Below are positions 41,004 through 49,574 of a stretch of 64,000 nt of DNA, in pieces. Numbering within the stretch: position 1 is the first letter of the stretch; every line of letters begins with the position of its first letter. Under the pieces are notes generated by a model. It saw only the letters and a program-made list of their open reading frames with translations, ran no database searches and was not told where the DNA came from. The stretch is from the NCBI GenBank assembly GCA_035468175.1, contig DATITC010000172.1:1-64000 (forward strand), written 5' to 3'. The DNA comes from JAVEDQ01 sp035468175. GTDB taxonomy: Bacteria; Actinomycetota; Actinomycetes; Frankiales; Frankiaceae. The position numbers and the translations under genes were made by a program.

Positions 41004-42038
41004 TCAGATCTCGGCACCCTCACGCATCAGGGCGCCGAGCCGGCTGACCGCACGCTGGTACTTCTTGCGATGAGGTCCGTGGAGGAGTTCCTCGCCGAAC
41101 AGCTCCGCGACCGGAGCGCCGGAAGCGACGATCGGCACCTTGCGGTCGTACAGCCGGTCGATCAGCACGCCGAGCCGCAGCGCGACCGCCTGGTCGGTCA
41201 CCGGACGAAGCTGAGCGATGCCGACCAGCGGGACGTTGGCCACCAGCCGACCGTAGCGGGACGGGTGCAGGGTCGCGAGGTGGTCGCACAGCTCGACGAA
41301 GGTGTCGCAGGTCGCCCCGTCGACGGCGGCAACGCGCTGGGCGACCTGCTCGTCGGTCGGCGGTGCAGGCGCTTCCGGCCTCCCACGATGCCGGTAGTCC
41401 TGGCCCTCGATCCGCCGCACGTCGAACTGCTGGGCCAGCCCCTGGATCTCGCGCAGGAAGTCATCGGCGGCGAACCGTTGTTGGCCGAGGTCCTCCGGCT
41501 GCGTGTTGCTCGTCGTCGCCAGAAAGACGCCTGCGGCGACGAGCTGGTCGAGCAGCGAGCTGACCAGCACCGTGTCACCGGGATCGTCCAGCTCGAACTC
41601 GTCGACCGCGAGCAGCCGGAAGCCGGACAGCGCCTCCACCGTGGCGGCGAAGCCGAGCGCGCCGACCAGCGAGGTCAGTTCGACGAATGTTCCGTACGCC
41701 TTCGGCCCGGGCGACGCGTGCCACAACGACGCGAGCAGGTGGGTCTTGCCGACGCCGAACCCGCCGTCGAGGTACAGGCCGGGCTTGCCGCCGGAACCGG
41801 TGCGCTTACGCCGGCGGCCGAGGAGGGATCGTCCGGCGCGGGTTCTGCCACCGTCAGCGGCGGCCACCCGTTCAGCGAACGCCTGCATGGTCGCGAGGGC
41901 CGCCCGCTGGCTCGGCTCGTCCGGGTCGGGCCGGTAGGTCTCGAACCTGACACTGTCGAAGCGGGGTGGCGGCACCATCGCGGCGACGAGGGCGTCGGCC
42001 GGAACCTCCGGCGTGCGGTCGCTCAGGCGTTCGGGCAC
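41004..42038 (-). CDS. zapE: ZapE/AFG1-family ATPase
   Basis: 344 residues from a GTG at 42038; the open frame runs further upstream only as antisense of the RibD-C gene. Walker A is GGFGVGKTHLL, Walker B LLAVDEFELDD, sensor residues ATTSNTQPEDL. ZapE (AFG1 in eukaryotes) is an ATPase that binds FtsZ in proteobacteria and acts under stress; its role in actinomycetes is not established. It is divergent from the RibD-C reductase gene with only 18 bp between starts. Confidence 0.88.
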   Translation of the reverse strand: MPERLSDRTPEVPADALVAAMVPPPRFDSVRFETYRPDPDEPSQRAALATMQAFAERVAAADGGRTRAGRSLLGRRRKRTGSGGKPGLYLDGGFGVGKTHLLASLWHASPGPKAYGTFVELTSLVGALGFAATVEALSGFRLLAVDEFELDDPGDTVLVSSLLDQLVAAGVFLATTSNTQPEDLGQQRFAADDFLREIQGLAQQFDVRRIEGQDYRHRGRPEAPAPPTDEQVAQRVAAVDGATCDTFVELCDHLATLHPSRYGRLVANVPLVGIAQLRPVTDQAVALRLGVLIDRLYDRKVPIVASGAPVAELFGEELLHGPHRKKYQRAVSRLGALMREGAEI

Positions 42039-42056
42039 GCCTCTAGTGTTCCTGCC

Positions 42057-42797
42057 GTGCGCAGTCTGCTCCCGCCGGGCGTGGGTGAGCCCGACCTCGA
42101 ATCCGTCTACGCCTTCCCCGACATCCCGGCCGGAGAGGTCTTCCTCCGCGGCAACTTCGTCAGCAGCGTCGACGGTGCCATCGAGGTGGACGGCCGGTCC
42201 GGTCCGCTCGGCGGAACCGGCGACAAGCGGATCTTCGGCCTGCTGCGCGGGCTGGCCGACGTCGTCCTGGTCGGCGCCGGCACCGCCCGGGCCGAGCGGT
42301 ACGGGCCGGCGCAGTTGCCCGTCGATCGCCAACGGTCGCGGATCGCGGCCGGTCGAAGGGCTGTGCCACCCATCGCGGTCGTCACGGCGCACGGGATCGA
42401 CGCCGGCCTACGCCTGCTGGAGTTCCGTGCGGGTGCGCCGAAGCCGCTGGTCCTGACGACCGAGGCGGTGGTGGCCGTGGCACCGGAACCGGTACGGGCG
42501 GCGGCCGAGTTCGTCGCCTGCGGAACGGAGACGGTGGACCTGCCCGCTGCGGTCGCCGCACTGCAAGCCCGGAACCTGACCCGCATCGTCTGTGAGGGCG
42601 GCCCACGGCTGATCACGGACCTGATTCGCGAAGGGCTGCTCGACGAGTTGTGCCTGACGCTCGCACCTCAGCTCGCCGGGCCCGGACGGGCCGGGATGAG
42701 CTCGGGCGAGCCGTGGCCGCAGCCACGGGGCCTCGACCTGGCCGGTGTGCTCGAGCAGGACGGCGACCTGTTTCTCCGCTACCGCCGCCGACCTTGA
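42057..42797 (+). CDS. Pyrimidine reductase (RibD C-terminal domain) family protein
   Basis: 246 residues from a GTG. RibD-C/DHFR-like fold signature: FVSSVDGAIEVDGRSGPLGGTGDKRIFGLLRGLADVVLVGAGTARAE and RIVCEGGPRLITDLIREGLLDELCLTLAPQLAG. This family reduces aminouracil riboside phosphates in riboflavin synthesis or related compounds using NADPH. No deaminase domain is attached and no rib genes are nearby, so the substrate is uncertain. Divergent from zapE. Confidence 0.85.
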   Translation: MRSLLPPGVGEPDLESVYAFPDIPAGEVFLRGNFVSSVDGAIEVDGRSGPLGGTGDKRIFGLLRGLADVVLVGAGTARAERYGPAQLPVDRQRSRIAAGRRAVPPIAVVTAHGIDAGLRLLEFRAGAPKPLVLTTEAVVAVAPEPVRAAAEFVACGTETVDLPAAVAALQARNLTRIVCEGGPRLITDLIREGLLDELCLTLAPQLAGPGRAGMSSGEPWPQPRGLDLAGVLEQDGDLFLRYRRRP

Positions 42798-42821
42798 GTT
42801 GCTGTTGTTCCGGCGCTGCCG

Positions 42822-42993
42822 TCAGCTCTCGTCGCCGGCTGTCGTCTCCTGGCCGGTGTTGCCGTAGTCGTTCTCCGGCACCTGAGGGTCCGGGCTGAAG
42901 TCCGCCGCCGTGCAACCGGATGCCGAAATGCCACCACGCGGGGTCCGACGTCTGGGGCTCTGACGTCTGGGGCTGGTCCGACTCTCCGCTCAT
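42822..42993 (-). CDS. Possible small protein interrupted by a frameshift
   Basis: An ATG at 42993 starts MSGESDQPQTSEPQTSDPAWWHFGIRL, in which a 14-bp direct repeat encodes QTS twice. The following sequence makes better protein in another frame (DFSPDPQVPENDYGNTGQETTAGDES, stop at 42822). A single-base frameshift near 42895 would join them into about 57 residues. It may be a decayed or mis-sequenced gene of an acidic small protein. It is codirectional and just downstream of GT9. Confidence 0.3.
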
Positions 42994-43002
42994 GTCCGGC
43001 CC

Positions 43003-44037
43003 CTACCCGCGGTCTCGGAAACGGGCACGCGTCCGGGCGAGCGCATGCAGAACGTCGCGCTCGTCCAGGTCGGCCATGCAGTCGGCGTGGCCGTCGTCCG
43101 TGAGCGGACAAGAGGCGGACCACCAGCACTCCTGTTCGGTGATCGCCGTGGGACGTCGGACCGGGCAGCCCGGCAGCCCCTGAAGGTTCACGCTGGCCGG
43201 GTCGGACAAGCCGTAACGGACGCCGAGCGTCGGTCCGTAGAGCCCGACCGCTGGCGTGCCGACTGCGGTGGCGAGCCGGACCGGGCCGGTGTCACCACCC
43301 ACCGCCACACCGCCGCGAGCGCCCACCTCGGCGGCGACGGCGGCGAACTCGCGGAGGCTCTGCCGCGGCAGCACGTGCGCGACGGGCAGGTCAGCGCCGT
43401 CCGGCACCGTGACGCAGACGCGCCCGGCGGTCGTGAGTTCCTCGGCGAGCCGGTGCCACCGGTCACGCGGCCACCTCTTGACAGGCATCCCCGCTTCGGG
43501 GAGCAGCAGCACCGGGCGCTGCAGCTCGGGTGGGAACAGCCGGGCGCCCTGCTCTCGCTCCGCCTCCGCGAGCACGACCCGCAGCGGGAGCTCGACGTCG
43601 GCCGGGTCGATGACACCGACCCCGGCGAGGAGCCGGAGGAACCGCCGCTCGACCAGCTCGTCCGGCGGCGGCGAGCGCCAGAGGTTGGTCACCGCGTGCG
43701 GGACCCGTGCCTCGAGCACCTCGGCGATACCGCTGTGCATGGTGGTGGAGACCGCCAGGTCCGCCGGGTGGAGGTCGAGGTGACGGGTGAGCCCTCCGGC
43801 GGCGTCGTCGGCGTCGGCGACGGTCACGGAGGCGATTGACGGATCAGCGGCGAGCAGGCTGTCCCCCGGCGCGAGTGTCACCACCCGCAGCGCCGCCCGG
43901 GGGAACCGCCGTCCCAGCGCGGCAATGGCGGGCAGAACGAGCAGTAGGTCGCCGAAGCCGCCCAGAAGCTCCACGACGACGATCTCCCGGACCTCGTCCG
44001 GGCGCGCCGTCCGGCCCGGCCCGGTCGGCCCGGTCAC
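43003..44037 (-). CDS. Glycosyltransferase family 9 protein
   Basis: 344 residues from a GTG that overlaps the stop of the GT4 gene (GTGA). GT9 (heptosyltransferase-like) features: IVVVELLGGFGDLLLVLPAIAAL at the N-terminus, PVLLLPEAGMPVKRWPRDRWHRLA, and GVAVGGDTGPVRLATAVGTPAVGLYGPT at the donor site. A Cys-rich stretch (CPVRRPTAITEQECWWSASCPL...DCMADL) near the C-terminus matches a common GT9 tail. In Gram-positive bacteria these act on secondary wall or exopolysaccharide; substrate unknown. Confidence 0.88.
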   Translation of the reverse strand: MTGPTGPGRTARPDEVREIVVVELLGGFGDLLLVLPAIAALGRRFPRAALRVVTLAPGDSLLAADPSIASVTVADADDAAGGLTRHLDLHPADLAVSTTMHSGIAEVLEARVPHAVTNLWRSPPPDELVERRFLRLLAGVGVIDPADVELPLRVVLAEAEREQGARLFPPELQRPVLLLPEAGMPVKRWPRDRWHRLAEELTTAGRVCVTVPDGADLPVAHVLPRQSLREFAAVAAEVGARGGVAVGGDTGPVRLATAVGTPAVGLYGPTLGVRYGLSDPASVNLQGLPGCPVRRPTAITEQECWWSASCPLTDDGHADCMADLDERDVLHALARTRARFRDRG

Positions 44038-45173
44038 GAGCCGAGCACCTCGTCGTAGAGCGCTGCGTGCGCCGTGGCGACTGCTGCCCAGGTTCGGCCG
44101 GCCATCCGTTCCGCGCCGACCGCAGCCAGCCGCGTCCGCTCCGCCTCGTCCTGCAGGAGCCGGCCCAGCGCCGTCCGCAGGGTCGCGGCGTCCCGGGGCC
44201 GAGCCGGCAGAACGGCACCGACCGCGTCCTCGTCCGGACCGTCCGGCGGCTCGGTCGCGACCACCGGCAAACCGTGGGCCCAGCAGGTCAGCAGCGACCC
44301 GCTCTTCGCCGTGATGCCGTGGGTGAACGGCAGTGCCGCGAGATCCGCGGCGCGGAGCCAGCGGGACGCTGCCTCTTCGTCCGCGAAGCCGGTGAACGTC
44401 AACGCCTCGTCCGGCAGCCCGGCGTCGGCGGCGAGGCCCCGGAGCTCGTCGATGAAGGCGTCGGCCTCCTCGTCCGGCCAGGCCAGCGACCGCCAGCCGC
44501 CCACGGCCACGATGCGTAGGCCGGGCGCGGAGGAGGCGCGGAGCGCGGCGACGGCCTCGATGAGGTAGCGCAGCCCCTTCACCGGATGCACGAAGCCGAA
44601 GAAGGCGACCAGCGGTACGTCGGCCGCCAGCCCCAGCTCCCGGCGCGCCGCCATCCGGTCCCCGGGGTAGGCGACGCCGACGTTGGCCCCGATCGGGATG
44701 ACCCGGGCGGCCCGCCCCAGCCGATCCCGGACGACGTCGGCGTGGCCGCGACCGGTGACGACGAGCGCGCGGCTGGCAGGGGCGAGCAGCAGCGTCTCGC
44801 GATCCCAGCGACCGGGGCGTTCGAACAGTCGGGAGAGCCGCTGCTCCGCGGCGGCCAGCACGTCCGGGCGTTCCAGCGGGGTCCACGTCCACCAGCCGTA
44901 CTCGTGCAGCGTCGTCACCAGCGGCAGCCGGGTGCCGAGGGGCGCGAGGCCGATGCCGCCGGAGTAGCTGTAAGCCGACGGCGCGAACTGCACGTGGACG
45001 AGGTCGGAATCCGCACGCGGGCGGAAATGCCACACCCCCGGCCACTCGGTGACCGTGGCGCGGAGGCCGACGGCCGGCAGCGCCGCGACGAGCCGCTCGA
45101 CATAGGCGGAGACGCCGTCCCGGTCCGGCCGGTAACGGCCGACCACGATCTCGACGCGCCGCACTACCACCAC
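44034..45173 (-). CDS. Glycosyltransferase family 4 protein
   Basis: 379 residues. GT4/GT-B features: N-terminal VEIVVGRYRPDRDGVSAYVERLVAAL and VHVQFAPSAYSYSGG, then the donor domain with VPLVAFFGFVHPVKGLRYLIEAVAAL (K-G block) and the EX7E-like region around GSLLTCWAHGLPVVATEPPDG. It transfers a nucleotide-activated sugar to an unknown acceptor. It is coupled to the GT9 gene. Several in-frame GTGs near 45173 make the exact start uncertain. Confidence 0.88.
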   Translation of the reverse strand: MVVVRRVEIVVGRYRPDRDGVSAYVERLVAALPAVGLRATVTEWPGVWHFRPRADSDLVHVQFAPSAYSYSGGIGLAPLGTRLPLVTTLHEYGWWTWTPLERPDVLAAAEQRLSRLFERPGRWDRETLLLAPASRALVVTGRGHADVVRDRLGRAARVIPIGANVGVAYPGDRMAARRELGLAADVPLVAFFGFVHPVKGLRYLIEAVAALRASSAPGLRIVAVGGWRSLAWPDEEADAFIDELRGLAADAGLPDEALTFTGFADEEAASRWLRAADLAALPFTHGITAKSGSLLTCWAHGLPVVATEPPDGPDEDAVGAVLPARPRDAATLRTALGRLLQDEAERTRLAAVGAERMAGRTWAAVATAHAALYDEVLGS

Positions 45174-45219
45174 GGAAAGCTATCCACCCTCGCACCGCTC
45201 ACACCGGCAGAATGGCCGC

Positions 45220-46317
45220 GTGCAGCTGCCCGTCCAGCCCCCCGTCGCGCCGATGCTCGCGAAGTCGGTACCGACCATCCCGCCCGGAGCCTCCTCCGGG
45301 CCAGCCTCCTCCGGGCCAGCGTGCTCCTATGAACCGAAGTGGGACGGCTTCCGGACGATCGTCTTCCGCGACGGCGACGAGGTCGAACTCGGGAGTCGGA
45401 ACGAGCGGCCCATGACCCGCTACTTCCCGGAGGTGGTCGAGGCCGTCCGCCGGCTGTTGCCCGAGCGCATCGTGGTCGACGGCGAGATCGTGGTCGCGAT
45501 GGACGGACGGCTCGACTTCGAGGCCCTGCAGCAGCGGGTGCATCCAGCGGCCTCCCGGGTGACGAAGCTGAGCCTGGAAACCCCGGCGTCGTTCGTGGCC
45601 TTCGACCTGCTGGCCCTGGGCGACGACGACTTCACCGGGCGCCCGTTCGTCGAACGTCGGGCCGCCCTCATCGAAGCGCTCGGCGACGTACCGGCACCGA
45701 TCCACGTGACCCCGGCGACGACCGACGTGGCGGAGGCGAAGCGCTGGTTCGTCCAGTTCGAGGGTGCCGGGCTGGACGGCGTGGTGGCGAAGCCGCTGAC
45801 CGTCACCTACCAGCCGGACAAGCGCGTCATGTTCAAGATCAAGCACGAGCGGACCGCGGACTGCGTCGTCGCCGGCTACCGGGTGCACAAGAGCGGGCCA
45901 GAAGCGATCGGCTCGCTGATGCTCGGCCTCTACACCGACGACGGCGTGCTCAATTCGGTCGGCGTCATCGGCGCCTTCCCGCTCGCCCGCCGCAAGGAGC
46001 TGTTCCGGGAGTTGCAGCCGCTCGTGACCGACTTCGACGGTCATCCGTGGAACTGGGCGGCCCATGCGGCCGGCGAGCGGACTCCGCGCAAGGGCGAGGG
46101 TTCGCGGTGGAACGCCGGCAAGGACCTGTCGTTCGTGCCGCTTCGGCCGGAGATCGTCGTCGAGGTCCGCTACGACCACATGGAGGGCGAGCGCTTCCGG
46201 CACACAGCGCAGTTCAACCGCTGGCGCCCGGACCGCACGCCCCGGTCGTGCACCTACGAGCAGCTCGAACGACCGGTCACGTATGCCCTCGAGGACATCG
46301 TGACGGGGATGGGCTGA
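45220..46317 (+). CDS. ligC: ATP-dependent DNA ligase (LigC-type)
   Basis: 365 residues from a GTG. Motif I CSYEPKWDGFR carries the adenylated Lys; motif III (VVDGEIVV), IV (ASFVAFDLLAL) and V (GLDGVVAKPLTVTYQPDKRVMFKIKH) follow, then the OB-fold domain. The Ser/Gly/Pro repeat near residue 25-35 (ASSGPASSGPA) is from a DNA repeat. LigC-type ligases seal nicks in excision repair or end joining. In mycobacteria ligC lies beside a PrimPol gene; here the LigD-type polymerase is 7 kb away. Confidence 0.9.
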   Translation: MQLPVQPPVAPMLAKSVPTIPPGASSGPASSGPACSYEPKWDGFRTIVFRDGDEVELGSRNERPMTRYFPEVVEAVRRLLPERIVVDGEIVVAMDGRLDFEALQQRVHPAASRVTKLSLETPASFVAFDLLALGDDDFTGRPFVERRAALIEALGDVPAPIHVTPATTDVAEAKRWFVQFEGAGLDGVVAKPLTVTYQPDKRVMFKIKHERTADCVVAGYRVHKSGPEAIGSLMLGLYTDDGVLNSVGVIGAFPLARRKELFRELQPLVTDFDGHPWNWAAHAAGERTPRKGEGSRWNAGKDLSFVPLRPEIVVEVRYDHMEGERFRHTAQFNRWRPDRTPRSCTYEQLERPVTYALEDIVTGMG

Positions 46318-46344
46318 ACTCGCGAGATGCGGGCCCGGCGGCAA

Positions 46345-47610
46345 TCAGTCGGGCAGCGTCATCCCGGCGCCGACGGTAACGCCGGAGCTCTCGTCGATGA
46401 GGATGAACGACCCGGTGCTGCGGTTGCGGCGGTACTCGTCGTGGAACAGCGGCGCCGTCGTGCGCAGTGACACCCGGCCGATCTCGTTCAACGACAGCGA
46501 GCCGGCCGACTCGTCCCGGTGCAACGTGTCCACGTCGACCTTGTAGTTGATGTCCTTGACCATCGCCCGCGCGCTGCGCGTGGTGTGCTTGATCGCCAGC
46601 TTCTGACGGGGCACCAGCGACGACGTCTCGCTCATCCAGCAGACCATCGCCGAGATGTCCTGGGTGTTCGACGGCTGGTTCGCCGGGCGGCAGATCATGT
46701 CGCCGCGGGAGATGTCCAGGTTGTCCTCGAGGCGGACCGTCACCGACATCGGCGGGAACGCCTCGTCCACCGGGCCGTCCATCGTCTCGATCGCCGCGAT
46801 GCGGGACGTCAGGCCGGACGGCAGGACGACAATCTCGTCGCCCGGTTTCAGCACGCCACCGGCCACCTGCCCGGCGTAGCCGCGGTAGTCGTGGAACGCT
46901 TCGCCGAGCCCGGAGGAGCCCCGCGGCCGGATGACGTACTGCACCGGGAAGCGGACGTCGATCAGGTTGCGGTCGCTCGCGATGTGCACGTCTTCGAGGT
47001 GGTGGAGCAACGACGTGCCCTCGTACCAGGGCATGTTCTCCGACCGGGAGGCGATGTTGTCGCCGTTCAGCGCGGAGACCGGGATCGCAGTGAGGTCGCC
47101 GATGTCGAGCTTGGCGGCGAAGTCGCGGAACTCGGCCTTCACGCGCTCGAAGACCTCCTGGTCGTAGTCGACCAGGTCCATCTTGTTGACGCACAGCACG
47201 AGGTGCGGCACCCGCAGCAACGAGGCGAGGAACGCGTGCCGCCGGCTCTGCTGCAGCACACCCTTGCGCGCGTCGACGAGGATGAGCGCCAGGCTGGCGG
47301 TCGAGGCACCGGTGACCATGTTGCGCGTGTACTGCACGTGGCCGGGGGTGTCGGCCAGGATGAACTTGCGCTTCGGCGTCGCGAAGTAGCGGTAGGCGAC
47401 GTCGATGGTGATGCCCTGCTCCCGCTCGGCCCGCAGGCCGTCGGTGAGCAGCGCAAGGTCGGTGTACTCGTCGCCGCGCTCGCGGCTGGTGCGCTCGACC
47501 GCCTCGAGCTGGTCGGAGAACAGGCTCTTCGTGTCGTAGAGCAGCCGGCCGATGAGCGTGCTCTTACCGTCGTCGACCGATCCAGCGGTCGCGACCCTCA
47601 GCAACTCCAT
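46345..47610 (-). CDS. cysN: Sulfate adenylyltransferase large subunit CysN (GTPase)
   Basis: 421 residues. G1 GSVDDGKSTLIGRLLYD, G3 DTPGH, G4 NKMD and the EF-Tu-like domains II and III are visible. CysN hydrolyses GTP to drive the CysD adenylyl transfer from ATP to sulfate, forming APS. There is no fused CysC domain; APS kinase is encoded separately at 49.6 kb. It follows cysD by 34 bp in the same operon. Confidence 0.96.
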   Translation of the reverse strand: MELLRVATAGSVDDGKSTLIGRLLYDTKSLFSDQLEAVERTSRERGDEYTDLALLTDGLRAEREQGITIDVAYRYFATPKRKFILADTPGHVQYTRNMVTGASTASLALILVDARKGVLQQSRRHAFLASLLRVPHLVLCVNKMDLVDYDQEVFERVKAEFRDFAAKLDIGDLTAIPVSALNGDNIASRSENMPWYEGTSLLHHLEDVHIASDRNLIDVRFPVQYVIRPRGSSGLGEAFHDYRGYAGQVAGGVLKPGDEIVVLPSGLTSRIAAIETMDGPVDEAFPPMSVTVRLEDNLDISRGDMICRPANQPSNTQDISAMVCWMSETSSLVPRQKLAIKHTTRSARAMVKDINYKVDVDTLHRDESAGSLSLNEIGRVSLRTTAPLFHDEYRRNRSTGSFILIDESSGVTVGAGMTLPD

Positions 47611-47644
47611 CAGTCACTCAGCTCCATGCTCGGAAGCTCCAACA

Positions 47645-48559
47645 TTAGAAGTAGCCGTCTCGCTTGCGATCTTCCATGGCGGCCTCGCTGACCCGGTCGT
47701 CAGCGCGGGTGGCGCCGCGCTCGGTGATGCGGGTGGCGGCCACTTCGGCGATGACCTCCTCGAGCGACGCGGCGAGGGACTCGACCGCGCCGGTGCAGCT
47801 GGTGTCACCGACGGTGCGGTACCGGACCATGGCGTCGAACGGTTCTTCGCCCTCGAGCGCCTGGACCGGCCCGCCGACGGCGAGCAGCATCCCGTCCCGC
47901 TTGATGACCGGACGGGTGTGGGCGAAGTAGATCGACGGAATCTCGATCTTCTCCTGCGCGATGTACTGCCAGATGTCGAGCTCGGTCCAGTTCGACAGCG
48001 GGAAGACGCGGATGTGCTCGCCCCGCCGGTGCCGGCCGTTGTAGAGCGACCACAGCTCCGGGCGCTGGTTCTTCGGGTCCCACTGACCGAACTCGTCACG
48101 GAAGGAGTAGACGCGCTCCTTGGCCCGCGCCTTCTCCTCGTCGCGACGGGCACCGCCGAATACGGCGTCGAACCCGCCGTTCTCGATGCTCTCGAGCAGG
48201 ACCGGCGTTTGAAGCTGATTGCGCATCGCCTTCGGCCCCTTCTGCTCGGTGACCTTGCCCGCGTCGATGGCCTCCTGGACGCTGCCGACGAGCAGGCGCA
48301 CGCCCAGCTGCTCAACGCGACGGTCGCGGAACTCGAGGACCTCGGCGAAGTTGTGTCCGGTGTCCACGTGCAGCACGCGGAAGGGGATCTTGGCCGGCCA
48401 GAACGCCTTTTCGGCCAGGCGCAGCATGACGATCGAGTCCTTGCCGCCAGAGAACAGCAACACGGGACGCTCGAACTCGGCCGCGACCTCCCGAAAAATA
48501 TGCACCGACTCGGCTTCGAGAGCCTGCAGGTGCGTCAGCTCGTAGCGAGTCGTCCGCAC
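47645..48559 (-). CDS. cysD: Sulfate adenylyltransferase small subunit CysD
   Basis: 304 residues from a GTG at 48559, the usual length; the frame extends to 48619 without homology. The PP-loop LLFSGGKDSIVMLRLAEKAF and LHVDTGHNFAEVLEFRD, and FGGARRDEEKARAKERVYSFRDEFGQWDPKNQRPELWSLYN, are the CysD signatures. With CysN it makes adenosine-5'-phosphosulfate. The upstream leader contains a possible peptide and hairpin. Confidence 0.96.
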   Translation of the reverse strand: MRTTRYELTHLQALEAESVHIFREVAAEFERPVLLFSGGKDSIVMLRLAEKAFWPAKIPFRVLHVDTGHNFAEVLEFRDRRVEQLGVRLLVGSVQEAIDAGKVTEQKGPKAMRNQLQTPVLLESIENGGFDAVFGGARRDEEKARAKERVYSFRDEFGQWDPKNQRPELWSLYNGRHRRGEHIRVFPLSNWTELDIWQYIAQEKIEIPSIYFAHTRPVIKRDGMLLAVGGPVQALEGEEPFDAMVRYRTVGDTSCTGAVESLAASLEEVIAEVAATRITERGATRADDRVSEAAMEDRKRDGYF

Positions 48560-48660
48560 GGAACCTGTATCCCCCCCTGGGCGTCTCCGCCCCTTCGGCG
48601 TCCAGCGCGGGACGATCACCCGACTTCAACGCCCCATCCGACAGCGCATCGGGGTCCAGT
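48560..48660 (-). promoter_or_regulatory. cysD leader with a 7-codon peptide and a GAGA-tetraloop hairpin
   Basis: On the minus strand, ATG-TGA at 48649-48626 encodes MRCRMGR, with one Cys, preceded by a weak GGA site. Closer to cysD, GGGCG-GAGA-CGCCC (48592-48579) forms a stable hairpin just before the AGGGGGGG tract and start codon. Actinobacterial cysteine-gene leaders with Cys-containing peptides are known to control translation. Whether this one does is inference. Confidence 0.35.
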
Positions 48661-48737
48661 CGTGTTCCCGACGTCGCCCGTACCGACCCTGGTTTGCCCC
48701 CCGAGGGGCCGTTCGACGATGCGTCCAGAGATCGATC

Positions 48738-48762
48738 GTACGGGCGAAGGGCCTGCCCGTAC
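48738..48762 (-). terminator. Hairpin after cysQ
   Basis: GTACGGGC (48738-48745) and GCCCGTAC (48755-48762) pair perfectly around a 9-nt loop, 17 bp past the cysQ stop. It may end the cysQ transcript so that cysDN has its own promoter, or act as an attenuator. Confidence 0.55.
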
Positions 48763-48779
48763 TGCCTAGCTCGGTCACC

Positions 48780-49544
48780 TCACGTTCCCGCAGCGCTACG
48801 CGCCGCCGCCAACACCTGCTCGGCAAGATCCGCGCGGGCGACGATGAGGTCGGGAAGATAAGGATGCGGCTGGTTGTACCGCAGCGGCGAGCCGTCGAGC
48901 CGGGTCGCTATGACCCCGGCGGCTCGGGCGACGGCGACTGGGGCGGCCGAATCCCACTCCCACATGCCGCCTGCATGCACGTAGGCCTCGGCGTCGCCCC
49001 GGACCACGGCAGCGATCTTCGCACCGGCAGAACCGAGCGGGACCATCACGCCGTCGAGTGCGTCGACGACGACCTCGACGACGGCGGGGGCACGGGTCCG
49101 GCTGGCGACGACGCGGGGGGCGCCGGCGGACGGCGAGGGGGTGAACGGCGCGGGGTCCGAGGTGAGCGTCACCCCGCCCGGGAGCCCGACGGCGCCGAGC
49201 ACCACGTCGTCGGCGGCTGCGGTCCACAGCGCGACGTGCACGGCCCAGTCGCTCCTACCTTCACCGAACTCGCGCGTGCCGTCCAACGGATCGACGATCC
49301 AGACACGATCCGCGGTCAGCCGGACCGGGTCGTCGACGCCCTCCTCCGAGAGCACCGCGTCGCCGGGACGGTGCGCGGCGAAGGCCGCCATCAGGAACTC
49401 GTGGGAGCGCCGGTCGCCGGCGTTCCGGACGGCGTCGACGTCCTGGCCCTCCATCTGGGCACGCAGCGATTCGAGGAGGAGCACGGCGTCGGTGGCGAGC
49501 CTTCCCGCCAAGTCGGCGTCGGACGGGTCCGGGGCATCGATCAT
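48780..49544 (-). CDS. cysQ: 3'(2'),5'-bisphosphate nucleotidase / inositol-phosphatase family (CysQ)
   Basis: 254 residues from the ATG at 49544; a GTG at 49574 is possible. Metal-site motifs are visible: AVLSEEGVDD (Glu), VWIVDPLDGTREFGEGRSDWAVHVAL (D-P-L-D-G-T) and HAGGMWEWDSAAPVAVARAAG. CysQ removes the 3'-phosphate from PAP, the by-product of sulfate reduction via PAPS. The position upstream of cysDN and divergent from cysC supports this role over inositol phosphatase. Confidence 0.9.
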   Translation of the reverse strand: MIDAPDPSDADLAGRLATDAVLLLESLRAQMEGQDVDAVRNAGDRRSHEFLMAAFAAHRPGDAVLSEEGVDDPVRLTADRVWIVDPLDGTREFGEGRSDWAVHVALWTAAADDVVLGAVGLPGGVTLTSDPAPFTPSPSAGAPRVVASRTRAPAVVEVVVDALDGVMVPLGSAGAKIAAVVRGDAEAYVHAGGMWEWDSAAPVAVARAAGVIATRLDGSPLRYNQPHPYLPDLIVARADLAEQVLAAARSAAGT

Positions 49545-49574
49545 GGTGTGAAAAGTCTGCCAGACTCCTCGCAC

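Noticed and set aside
43003..45195. A single 730-codon minus-strand frame over both glycosyltransferases
   Set aside because: Its first half is the out-of-frame shadow of the GT4 gene. The real GT9 starts at 44037, coupled to the GT4 stop.
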